Source: Geoglobus sp.
GTDB lineage: Archaea; Halobacteriota; Archaeoglobi; Archaeoglobales; Archaeoglobaceae
Length of the DNA: 12,172 nucleotides
Assembly: GCA_027016965.1 (NCBI GenBank)
Contig: JALURI010000010.1
Span: 6,298-18,469, forward strand
Reading direction: 5' to 3'
This document shows positions 1 to 6,359 of the stretch, piece by piece. A program made the translations under genes and the position numbers. Positions within the stretch are counted from its first letter, which is position 1. Each line of letters opens with the position of its first letter. The notes beneath the pieces are model-generated. The model made no database searches. It worked only from the letters and a program-made list of their open reading frames with translations, and was not told the origin of the DNA.

Positions 1-1155
1 TCCCAGAACCTCGACGATTCTGTCAGCTGTATCTCTGAAGTTTGCAAAGACCATAACTCTTGAATCCGGATCCTTTGCAATCTGATCCTTTAAAATTTTA
101 ACAAGCCTGTCCATTTTCGGATGATCGAGGTCAGTTTTGAGTGATTTTATCATACTTTCTCTGAATACAGGATCTTCGAAGAGGGACTTGGATGCTCTGC
201 TCCCTCTACCTTTCACCTCCCTGAAAAGCCTTTTCAGATATTTTTTGAGAGCCTGGATTCCCTGAGTCTCTATCAGTTCAATAGCATGCTGAATCTTCAT
301 TATTTCTGCGAGAATTGATAGAGCTTCAAAATAAATCTGCTCACCTGTCTCACCAGCCTGGCTCTGGATAGCTTCCTGCAATGCAAGCATTTCCTTTTTT
401 GACAGATCTCGTATTCCAATTTCAAGTCCAAGTCTCTCAAACCTTCTGTATCTCAGTTCAAGAGCTTTTTCAAACTCCTTTTTAATGTGATCAAGTTCAG
501 GAGGCATTTCAATCCTGATCCACTCAATCTCTCTTGATGCGACGTACTGCCTTACATCGGGATCATACTCAGTCCTGACATCAAGATTCTCTATGAAGAG
601 GTTTTTGATAACTTCTCTGATCCTTTCAGGATCACTTCCGGGAGAGGCGGTTATGGCGAGAATGAGTGGTTTTTTGGATTTTTCCATGAATTCCTTTGCT
701 ATGAAAACGTAGGAATAATTCCCAACTGCCCTGTGGGCTTCATCAAATATGGCAAGAACAAAATCTCTGAGATCGATTCTACCAGAAATTATGTCATTTT
801 CAATAACCTGGGGAGTTGAAACAATTATCCTTGCATTTCCGTACATTTCAGGTCTTTTTTCAGGAGACGTTTCTCCGCTTATGGATATTATTTCATCCTG
901 AGGAATGTTCAGGGTTTTTCTCAGAAATTCAGCATGCTGTTCAACAAGTGGCTTTGTGGGAGCAAGGAACAGAACCTTTCCACTTTCATTAAGCAGTCTT
1001 GATGCAATCACAAGCAGTGCAACAACTGTCTTTCCGAGACCTGTTGGCAGGATAATCATTGTGTTTGAAAGCAGTGCAGATGCGGCAAGTGAAAGCTGAT
1101 AGTTTCTTCTTTCAACAGTTTTCGGTTTGATCATAAGATGGGAAATGTACTCCAT
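1..1155 (-). CDS. hef: Hef helicase/nuclease, N-terminal helicase part (partial, runs off left edge)
   Basis: The minus-strand frame is open from ATG at 1155 to the window edge, giving 385 codons with no stop. It encodes a superfamily 2 helicase of the Hef/FANCM/Mph1 type, which acts on stalled or branched replication forks. Visible motifs are Walker A PTGLGKT (residues 37-43), motif II DEAH followed by RAVG (138-141), motif III TASPG (169-173), a helical insert between the two RecA lobes, and the start of lobe 2 with a VMVFANF segment near the edge. The opening MEYISHLMIKP fits the family start. In euryarchaea Hef normally continues into an XPF-like nuclease and HhH domain; that part would lie left of the window and cannot be checked. 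The gene begins 46 bp after the ftr1 stop, with AT-rich, TATA-like sequence around 1162-1195. A helicase-only relative cannot be excluded. Confidence 0.88.
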   Translation of the reverse strand, partial: MEYISHLMIKPKTVERRNYQLSLAASALLSNTMIILPTGLGKTVVALLVIASRLLNESGKVLFLAPTKPLVEQHAEFLRKTLNIPQDEIISISGETSPEKRPEMYGNARIIVSTPQVIENDIISGRIDLRDFVLAIFDEAHRAVGNYSYVFIAKEFMEKSKKPLILAITASPGSDPERIREVIKNLFIENLDVRTEYDPDVRQYVASREIEWIRIEMPPELDHIKKEFEKALELRYRRFERLGLEIGIRDLSKKEMLALQEAIQSQAGETGEQIYFEALSILAEIMKIQHAIELIETQGIQALKKYLKRLFREVKGRGSRASKSLFEDPVFRESMIKSLKTDLDHPKMDRLVKILKDQIAKDPDSRVMVFANFRDTADRIVEVLG

Positions 1156-1201
1156 ATGCTGAAAAATAAATTGAAGTCTGTTAAAAATTTATGGGATTTT
1201 T

Positions 1202-2044
1202 TCAGGAAGGGGAAGACCTCTTGCTTAGAGCTTTGGTGATTCTCGTCCTGTAGCTGAGATGTATGAGACCAAGGGTTACAGCCATGTATCCGAACTGCAG
1301 GAAAACCCTCAGGTATTCCATGCTTGCAGAGTATCCAATTAGAACTGAAAAGATGCTTCCAATGATGCCTTTATTGTGAAGTGGGTTGCTTTCATCAATG
1401 CCAAGATCGTAGGCTTTATCAAACAACCAGGATTCGTATCCCCTTGACTCTGCAACTTCAATTAGCTCATGGGTTCCATACCCAACCAGCCCCGATGCGA
1501 TAAATGCAAGCAATATGCTTGTGATGTAGAAAAATTTCCTTAAACTCAGCCTGTACTCGAATCGGAGTATTGCAAGGCTCAATACAAGTGAAACAGCTAT
1601 GCCTGCACTTGCTCCAACTGCAGTTGCTGTTACATCCTGGGCAACAAACGGTGTGAGGAATAAAACAGTCTCTATTACCTCTCTCACAACAAAGATAAAA
1701 GTCACAAGTGCTATTCCCCAGCCAAATCGCTGGCTTGTTTTTGTTTCAATTTCCCCTTTTATGTCCTTGCCTGCCATCCACAGTATCATGTAGGTGAGAA
1801 CGCCTACCGCAAGGTAAGATGCGATGCCTTCAAAAAGCTCTTTCTGTTCGCCTTCAAGTCCACCATAAAATGAAAGAACACCAAAAGCAATTACAAATCC
1901 AGCAATTAAGGCTGTCAGTGCTCCGTAGTAGGCATACTTAAGATCACCAGCTCTGCCTGTTTTTTTGAGGTAAGCTATTACTATTACCACAAGGAGTATT
2001 GCCTCGAACCCCTCTCTCAGCGTTATCACGAACTGACCTATCAT
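1202..2044 (-). CDS. FTR1/EfeU-family high-affinity iron permease
   Basis: This is a polytopic membrane protein of 280 residues from ATG at 2044 (283 from GTG at 2053). It has the two R-E-x-x-E iron-binding motifs that define the FTR1/EfeU (OFeT) family: REGFE at residues 10-14 in the first helix, and REVIE at 121-125 in a later helix. About seven hydrophobic segments are visible, with short basic loops. The family moves iron across the cytoplasmic membrane, in yeast and in E. coli EfeU with a partner that handles oxidation or delivery; no such partner is visible here. The second motif lacks the usual glycine but keeps the Arg and both Glu residues. ATG at 2044 is preferred because GGTG lies 6 nt upstream, but a leaderless GTG start at 2053 is also possible. 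A DtxR-like palindrome sits between the TATA element and the start, so iron repression is expected. Family call is firm; substrate is inferred from it. Confidence 0.92.
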   Translation of the reverse strand: MIGQFVITLREGFEAILLVVIVIAYLKKTGRAGDLKYAYYGALTALIAGFVIAFGVLSFYGGLEGEQKELFEGIASYLAVGVLTYMILWMAGKDIKGEIETKTSQRFGWGIALVTFIFVVREVIETVLFLTPFVAQDVTATAVGASAGIAVSLVLSLAILRFEYRLSLRKFFYITSILLAFIASGLVGYGTHELIEVAESRGYESWLFDKAYDLGIDESNPLHNKGIIGSIFSVLIGYSASMEYLRVFLQFGYMAVTLGLIHLSYRTRITKALSKRSSPS

Positions 2045-2060
2045 ACTAAACACCGTTAAA

Positions 2061-2074
2061 TTAGGAGAACCTAA
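2061..2074. promoter_or_regulatory. DtxR/IdeR/MDR1-like operator in the iron permease promoter
   Basis: TTAGG-AGAA-CCTAA is a perfect 5-4-5 palindrome. The DtxR/IdeR consensus core is also TTAGG, four bases, CCTAA, so both half-sites match fully and only the spacer differs. It lies just downstream of the TATA element (2076-2085) and just upstream of the predicted start site near 2055 of the iron permease. In Archaeoglobus fulgidus the DtxR-family repressor MDR1 is known to block RNA polymerase recruitment from such a position. Repression by metal-loaded repressor is inferred. Confidence 0.7.
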
Positions 2075-2075
2075 A

Positions 2076-2085
2076 ATTTTATAAA
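2076..2085 (-). promoter_or_regulatory. TATA box of the iron permease gene
   Basis: TTTATAAAAT on the minus strand is a good archaeal TATA box. Its centre is about 26 bp from a start site near 2055, which places transcription just ahead of the GTG (2053) and ATG (2044) candidate starts. Confidence 0.6.
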
Positions 2086-2109
2086 TGTTTCGATTGACCT
2101 AATGTTTTA

Positions 2110-2937
2110 TCACTCAATCTCAATGCGGTAAATCCTCTCTACATTATCCCTGCATATTTTCATGACAAAATCCTCATCAAATCCAATATTCAAAAGCTCA
2201 TTTATCTTTCTCGGAACTGTTTTAGGTCCAAGAACGCTTCCGGGTCTTTTTATATCATCTATGTAGTCTGTTTCAAGAACAAACCTGTCTCCCTGGTTTG
2301 CTGCTTTCACTGCATTCTCACCTATTGCAATAACTGAAGGAAATAAACCTGTTCCAGCGAACTCATCCACTTTTGCAGGAGCAAAATGCTTTATGATCTT
2401 CTCTTTCTTAATTCCAGCCTTTTCTGCCATCCCTGCAATCTCCACCATCCCCTCCTTTGTATAGCTTTCGGTGTGTAGCTGCACAGGAAAGCCAACCTCC
2501 TTTGCTATCTGAAAGGCATGCATCATCACCTCGTTGCTCACCTTCCAGGTGTATTCGCTCACCTCATAATGTGGCCTTCCCGATTTTATTGCAACAGCCT
2601 TTCCCTCAGCCACATACTGTCCTGCTACCTCAATAGCCTCTTTCATTATCTCTCCTGCTCTGTCAACTCCCCATCTCTTTGACAGAATCGTGATCTCTGC
2701 AGGATGAACTGAGAGAATAGCATAGGCCTTGACAATCTCATTTGCCTTCTCAACCAGCCTGATGTGCTCGTCAAATATTGCCTTGAAGTCCTGACCGCTT
2801 GAAGGGTTAACCCCATAATGGTGGCTCAGAAGTGAGACAAGGAAAACATGTGTACCTCCTGCCTGCTTAAATTGCTTCAATGCCTTAAATCTCAGATGGT
2901 TGTAGAGATGCATGTGGTTGTCTGTGATGACAAGCAT
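2110..2937 (-). CDS. TatD-like metal-dependent hydrolase (archaeal TIM-barrel)
   Basis: This is a 275-residue amidohydrolase-like TIM-barrel protein of the archaeal TatD-related group. Metal ligands expected in the family are visible: HMH at residues 8-10 on the first strand, histidines in QLHTE (155) and IKHFA (184), and the aspartate of ETDYID (224) near the C-terminus. The family includes nucleases and other phosphoesterases, and the substrate here is unknown. The reading frame could begin at TTG (2952), but ATG at 2937 puts the protein directly at the conserved first beta strand (LVITDNHMH), and a TATA-like ATTTTTAAG lies about 26 bp upstream, so a leaderless start at 2937 is preferred. 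It follows the siroheme-type gene by 30 bp on the same strand. Nothing links it functionally to its neighbours. Confidence 0.82.
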   Translation of the reverse strand: MLVITDNHMHLYNHLRFKALKQFKQAGGTHVFLVSLLSHHYGVNPSSGQDFKAIFDEHIRLVEKANEIVKAYAILSVHPAEITILSKRWGVDRAGEIMKEAIEVAGQYVAEGKAVAIKSGRPHYEVSEYTWKVSNEVMMHAFQIAKEVGFPVQLHTESYTKEGMVEIAGMAEKAGIKKEKIIKHFAPAKVDEFAGTGLFPSVIAIGENAVKAANQGDRFVLETDYIDDIKRPGSVLGPKTVPRKINELLNIGFDEDFVMKICRDNVERIYRIEIE

Positions 2938-2958
2938 GAAAACAGCAAACAAAATGGA

Positions 2959-2968
2959 CTTAAAAATT
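2959..2968 (-). promoter_or_regulatory. TATA-like element for the TatD-like gene
   Basis: An A/T run (AATTTTTAAG on the minus strand) is centred about 26 bp upstream of ATG 2937 with no ribosome binding site between, the pattern of a leaderless archaeal transcript. It overlaps the stop codon of the preceding gene. Confidence 0.4.
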
Positions 2969-3537
2969 CACTCCCTCACCAATGAGGAAAGCAGCTCAAC
3001 ACACCCATCGATATGACTGAACCTCTTCTCATGCTTTTCAGATATTTCAACAACCCTTCTGAAGATTTTTTCAATGACTGAGGGATCATCTGTTACCATG
3101 AAAACCTCCGCAAACCTTGGATGTCTTCCGAGCTTCCCTCCTGCAAGCAGTTTGAATTTAACAGAGCCAGCTATTGCATTATGTTCGCATGCTCTCATAC
3201 AGTCCCCGCAACCAATGCAGTTCTCATTGAACTCAGGCTGCATGTGAAAATCTATTGCATTCTCCCTGCATGCCTCATGGCATTTACCACATGATACACA
3301 TTTTTCTGGATCCAATTCAGGGATGATAAATGCTATCACTCCAAAATCCTTTATCTGCGGAGCCGAACATGCATTTGGACATGCTGAGAATCCTGCCTTG
3401 ATTCTTTCGTGACTTCTCTTTGCTGAATGTGGTGAGTTTAATGCAATTGATTCGATTTCACCTTTCAAAGCTCTGAGATCAAACAGAGAATTTCTGCAGT
3501 GTCTGCAGAAGTCTACTTCAAACCCATTCTGATTCAC
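2968..3537 (-). CDS. Short siroheme sulfite/nitrite reductase-like protein with two 4Fe-4S ferredoxin motifs
   Basis: The 189-residue protein resembles the C-terminal half of small Dsr-like sulfite/nitrite reductases. C53-P-N-A-C57 in the context FSACPNACSAPQIKDFG is the second pair of siroheme-4Fe-4S cysteines. An inserted bacterial-type ferredoxin follows, with two CxxCxxCxxxC motifs (C80, C83, C86, C90 and C107, C110, C113, C117), then the family's GGKLGRHP segment (133-140). The N-terminus is short: FCRHCRNSLFD (10-20) sits where full-length homologues carry the first cysteine pair, usually C-x5-C, but here the spacing is C-x2-C, and the whole first siroheme half-domain is missing. An in-frame TAA at 3547-3549 rules out simple extension, so the GTG at 3537 is the only sensible start. 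It could be a small reductase subunit, an electron-transfer or siroheme-carrying protein, or a decayed gene; the intact frame and cysteines favour function. Confidence 0.78.
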   Translation of the reverse strand: MNQNGFEVDFCRHCRNSLFDLRALKGEIESIALNSPHSAKRSHERIKAGFSACPNACSAPQIKDFGVIAFIIPELDPEKCVSCGKCHEACRENAIDFHMQPEFNENCIGCGDCMRACEHNAIAGSVKFKLLAGGKLGRHPRFAEVFMVTDDPSVIEKIFRRVVEISEKHEKRFSHIDGCVELLSSLVRE

Positions 3538-3553
3538 ATTAAAAAATTATGAG

Positions 3554-3568
3554 GTGTTAAGATAACAC
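3554..3568. promoter_or_regulatory. 15-bp palindrome (operator candidate) before the siroheme-type gene
   Basis: GTGTTA-AGA-TAACAC is a 6-3-6 inverted repeat lying 17-31 bp upstream of GTG 3537. This is where the TATA/BRE of a leaderless transcript would sit, so a bound dimeric regulator would block initiation. No known regulator consensus is recognised. Confidence 0.5.
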
Positions 3569-3587
3569 TATCCCCTAAGAACTTCGG

Positions 3588-3992
3588 TCAGTACAGCCTC
3601 TTCTTTCCCTCTCCTGGCGATAAAGAATAAATCTCTTCAGGTTCAATAACCAATGCTCCTTTTGGACTTCTTTTGCCCTTCGTTTTTCCTTCAACAAAAT
3701 CCTTAATCTCACTGAAAAATTCTCCACTGTAATCTATCCATGCCCTTCCTTTGACAAGGTAACCGTAAAACCCCTTCTCGCCCCTTTCAGCAAATCCAAT
3801 GCTTGCTTTCCTGCTTTTCTCAACATTCTTGGCTGTCTTTTTTATGAAGTTGTATGCCACAGCTATTCTACCATTAATGCATCTCACGAAGCAGACCGGG
3901 GCAAGATGAGGCAGATCATCGCATGTCGAGACCCAGAAAATTCTCTGATCACAGTCCTCCTCAAACATCTGAAGTATTTCCTCCCTTTTCAT
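3588..3992 (-). CDS. Pyridoxamine 5'-phosphate oxidase-like split-barrel flavoprotein
   Basis: The 134-residue protein has the pattern of the FMN- or F420-binding split-barrel family: an N-terminal helix (MKREEILQMFEED), a strand reading IFWVSTCDDLPHLAPV, a second hairpin containing NGRIAVAYNFIKKTAKNVEKS, then KASIGFAE and GYLVKGRAWIDYSGEF. The K-x3-K-N-x3-N/S-x2 region around residues 50-60 is typical of flavin-phosphate contacts in this fold. Members bind flavin, F420 or heme, and many are reductases of unknown substrate, so the biochemical role is open. ATG at 3992 follows an AT-rich TATA-like stretch (about 4010-4020) at leaderless distance. It lies 33 bp downstream of the 486-residue gene and 50 bp upstream of the siroheme-type gene on the same strand; shared redox work with the latter is possible but unproven. 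Confidence 0.78.
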   Translation of the reverse strand: MKREEILQMFEEDCDQRIFWVSTCDDLPHLAPVCFVRCINGRIAVAYNFIKKTAKNVEKSRKASIGFAERGEKGFYGYLVKGRAWIDYSGEFFSEIKDFVEGKTKGKRSPKGALVIEPEEIYSLSPGEGKKRLY

Positions 3993-4025
3993 AGCTGAAT
4001 TACAAAAGTGAAAAATAAAAGCTTT

Positions 4026-5486
4026 TCAGATCACGCTTCTGGCTTTGCAGAGCAAGCATCTTGCCGGCTGAATCTCTGCAGTTGCGCATCCTTTGCACAG
4101 ATTTACAGGTGGGAATGCCTTTTCAGGGTTCATTGAAATTGCATTCACCATAACAGTGATGCTCGGTGGTTCTGGAGCCAGAAGGCATGGCATGTCTACA
4201 AACTTCATGAGCGAGGCAAATCTTGTTGCTGAGTTGCAGAATGGGAATGCATACAGTTCTCCTGAATTGAGATAGGCTGATTTCTCAAGTGGTGAAAAAT
4301 CTATCTCGTAGTCCCTTATTTTCCATTCATTTCTGCCTATTCTCTCACCCCTCGCTGCAAAATCTATGAAGTCATTGACATGCAGTTCCCTGACAACATA
4401 CCTGTTGAACTGATTTGAGATTATGCTGTGATAAAACCTTTCGGTGAAGAGCCTTGTAAGCATGTCTGCAGTAAAACCTTCATCGCTGAGAAGTCTGTAG
4501 ATGTAGGATGCTGATATGCCTGTGAATAATGTTGAGAGATCAAATATGCTCCTGATAAAGCCGTTTTCAACCGCCTTCCCAATATTCATCTCCATAAGGC
4601 TGTAATGAGTCTGAAGGATATCCATGTTCATCTCATCCCTGCATATGCTGTAGTACTGCCAGCCAATGTGATGTCCAACATCTCCAACATGGGTTGGCAG
4701 GACAACGATGTTGGCGGGATGAACATTTTCTTTGAAAGCTGAATCTATGCAGGGTGTGAACTTTTTGGTGTAGACCTTGTAATAATCCTCAGGTCTGAAT
4801 GATTCGAAGCCAAAGGATTTCATAATACTTACCTGCATTTCAACCGGCTCAAGGAGCATTCTTTTCATGGCTCTTTTCTCAGCTTCAAGTGCCTTCTGGA
4901 TACTCCCGGTTTCCTTGAGAGCAAGTAAAAACATGTCTCCAAAAACGTATGATGTCAGCAGTCCCCATGACTTGCTTGCAAGTACTGTCTTTGCATGCTC
5001 TTTGTCTATCCCCGTCCATTCCACAATTTTTGCAAGAACGCTCAGTGTTGAGCCTGGAATGGCTGCAAAATCCTTTGCGGATGTAATTCCATAGTATCCA
5101 TTTGCAAGCCTCATAGCCTCAATTCCAACAATTTCGTCACTCTCGTCTATGGTTTTTGCAAGAATCTCAACACTCTCTCTGAATGACGAATCAAGTTCTT
5201 TAAGTCTTTCAAATGCAACGGGTGTCTGCATCCACTCAAGAAAGGCTGATTCAAATGGTTTTATTGACTCCGTAAGAGATCTGAGGGTGTTGTAGTGGAT
5301 CAGAAGAGACATCCTGTAAAGCTGAAATGCTTCGCTGTTCTGACTGTTAAGGGGTTTCATGCTTTCAACAGCATCTACAAATCCCTTTGCATGCTCAAAT
5401 TTGAATTTACTGAACCTGTATCTTTCTATGGCTCTCACACACTCTCTCTGCAGTCTGAGCCCATTCTCGGCAACCTCCTCAATCAT
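4026..5486 (-). CDS. Unrecognised 486-aa protein with a cobalamin-domain-like core and C-terminal CxxC pairs, coupled to an MtrH-like gene
   Basis: I do not recognise this family with confidence; it may be one of the archaeal domains of unknown function of about 500 residues (DUF2193 is a possibility I cannot verify). Residues 1-250 look mostly helical. Residues 258-337 look like an alpha/beta fold: strand NIVVLPT, then GDVGHHIG (268-275), a helix, strand MDILQTHYS, a helix, and strand IFDLSTLFTGIS (STL 318-320) before a helix ending in EGF. That order recalls corrinoid-binding domains (GDxHxxG, then SxL), with one extra residue before the histidine and no obvious later GG motif. The C-terminus has C464-x2-C467-x9-C477-x2-C480, suited to zinc or Fe-S. 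ATG at 5486 is chosen over GTG 5495 because AGGTGA lies 5 nt upstream. The start overlaps the MtrH-like stop by 8 nt (ATGATTGA), implying coupled translation and probably a shared function. Confidence 0.7.
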   Translation of the reverse strand: MIEEVAENGLRLQRECVRAIERYRFSKFKFEHAKGFVDAVESMKPLNSQNSEAFQLYRMSLLIHYNTLRSLTESIKPFESAFLEWMQTPVAFERLKELDSSFRESVEILAKTIDESDEIVGIEAMRLANGYYGITSAKDFAAIPGSTLSVLAKIVEWTGIDKEHAKTVLASKSWGLLTSYVFGDMFLLALKETGSIQKALEAEKRAMKRMLLEPVEMQVSIMKSFGFESFRPEDYYKVYTKKFTPCIDSAFKENVHPANIVVLPTHVGDVGHHIGWQYYSICRDEMNMDILQTHYSLMEMNIGKAVENGFIRSIFDLSTLFTGISASYIYRLLSDEGFTADMLTRLFTERFYHSIISNQFNRYVVRELHVNDFIDFAARGERIGRNEWKIRDYEIDFSPLEKSAYLNSGELYAFPFCNSATRFASLMKFVDMPCLLAPEPPSITVMVNAISMNPEKAFPPVNLCKGCATAEIQPARCLLCKARSVI

Positions 5487-6315
5487 ACCTCTCACCTATG
5501 AATTCGTGAAGCTTCATGCTCATACCTTCTTTTATCTCCTCAATTATGTATGCGCTCTGAAATGCTATTTCAGCCCTCTCAACTGGTCCATAGAATATGA
5601 AGTCGCTGAAAAGTTGAGCTATGCTGTCAACACTGCTTACAAGAATTTTTGTGTCAAGCTCTTCTTTCAGGTAATCTGCCATGTAGTAACTGACATTTGC
5701 AGGACCGCATCCAGTTGGATAGGGGTAGGTTGATTTTACAAGCAAGAGTGTTTCTATGACCTCACCGAGGCTCCTTATATCAGTTGGCACAACATCAATC
5801 ATAATGTTCTCTATCCCGAGCCTGGTTGCTCTTGGAATCAATCCTTCCTTTCTTCCATCTCCTGAAAGCAGGAGAATTCTTCTGCTCGGTGATGTGTAGG
5901 ATGGATCATAATCGAACACAACAGCACTCTTTACCCCTACCTTCTTTATGCTCTCCAACTCTTCATTTGTGTTTATTGGGTTTATGGAGTTATATATAAT
6001 CCTTTCAACCATTCCATGCTCCTCAACATATCTCAGCCCCTCAATTCTTGCCTCAAGATATCCATCGAGGATGAAGGGCTTATCTGTGAGATCACCAACA
6101 AAATCCAGGTATTTTACAATCGCCTCTCTTGTTTCTGCCACAACATCCAGTATGCCATCAATCCCGTAACTGTCTGAAAGCTCCTCCTGCCTGTTAATCA
6201 GCTCCTCAGCTTTCTCTCTGTCAAATACACCTTTACTGTGATCCTCAACAATTCTATGTCGTGAGTAGAATATGCTTCCAATAAGCACGACCCTGCTGAA
6301 ATCCAGCCATGTCAT
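5479..6315 (-). CDS. MtrH-like methyl-tetrahydromethanopterin methyltransferase family protein
   Basis: The 278-residue protein matches the MtrH family along its length: VVLIGSIFYSRHRIVED (9-25), GVFDREKAEELINRQEELSD (29-48), the DKPFILDGYLEARI strand-helix (78-91), IIYNSINPIN (106-115), IDVVPTDIRSLG (173-184), YPYPTGCGPANVS (198-209), and FIFYGPVERAE near the end (239-249). MtrH binds methyl-tetrahydromethanopterin in a TIM barrel and passes the methyl group to a corrinoid protein: MtrA in methanogens, other corrinoid proteins in stand-alone systems. The N-terminus is somewhat shorter than in methanogen MtrH. No MtrA-G gene is adjacent; the only coupled neighbour is the 486-residue gene that overlaps its 3' end. 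Because it diverges from a canonical subunit in the middle region, the true methyl donor or acceptor may differ. ATG at 6315 is the first and only good start and appears leaderless. Confidence 0.85.
   Translation of the reverse strand: MTWLDFSRVVLIGSIFYSRHRIVEDHSKGVFDREKAEELINRQEELSDSYGIDGILDVVAETREAIVKYLDFVGDLTDKPFILDGYLEARIEGLRYVEEHGMVERIIYNSINPINTNEELESIKKVGVKSAVVFDYDPSYTSPSRRILLLSGDGRKEGLIPRATRLGIENIMIDVVPTDIRSLGEVIETLLLVKSTYPYPTGCGPANVSYYMADYLKEELDTKILVSSVDSIAQLFSDFIFYGPVERAEIAFQSAYIIEEIKEGMSMKLHEFIGERYD
5492..5497 (-). promoter_or_regulatory. Ribosome binding site deciding the start of the 486-aa gene
   Basis: AGGTGA on the minus strand ends 5 nt before ATG 5486. It overlaps the alternative GTG start at 5495, which it therefore argues against. 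It lies inside the end of the MtrH-like coding region, so internal re-initiation or coupling is expected. Confidence 0.6.
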
Positions 6316-6329
6316 GGAGAAAGCGGAAG

Positions 6330-6348
6330 ATTAAAATTATTATGAATT
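6330..6348. promoter_or_regulatory. Compact bidirectional promoter for the MtrH-like gene and phosphoglycolate phosphatase
   Basis: Only 44 bp separate the two divergent start codons (6315 minus, 6360 plus). The single AT-rich stretch here is centred about 23-26 bp from both starts, so one A/T element, or two overlapping TATA boxes, can serve two leaderless transcripts. No ribosome binding site is visible before either start. Confidence 0.5.
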
Positions 6349-6359
6349 TCGGTTTTCAC

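Noticed and set aside
2038..2053. GTG start at 2053 for the iron permease
   Set aside because: ATG at 2044 begins closer to the conserved first helix and has GGTG 6 nt upstream. A leaderless GTG start remains possible, so the choice is only a preference.
3571..3579. CCTAA half-site near 3574 as a second iron box
   Set aside because: Only one half-site is present, with no matching TTAGG at the proper four-base spacing.
2110..3992. One long redox operon joining the flavoprotein, siroheme-type and TatD-like genes to the MtrH-like pair
   Set aside because: All are on one strand, but gaps of about 30-50 bp each hold TATA-like or operator-like sequence and the enzymes share no evident pathway, so a single functional operon is not supported.
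5359..5733. Plus-strand open frame of 124 codons opposite the MtrH-like/486-aa overlap
   Set aside because: It is antisense to two well-supported genes, has no recognisable domain or ribosome binding site, and looks like a shadow of their codon pattern.
6309..6359. Longer N-terminus for phosphoglycolate phosphatase from ATG 6309
   Set aside because: It would add 17 basic residues before the conserved first strand, overlap the divergent gene and read through the A/T promoter element.
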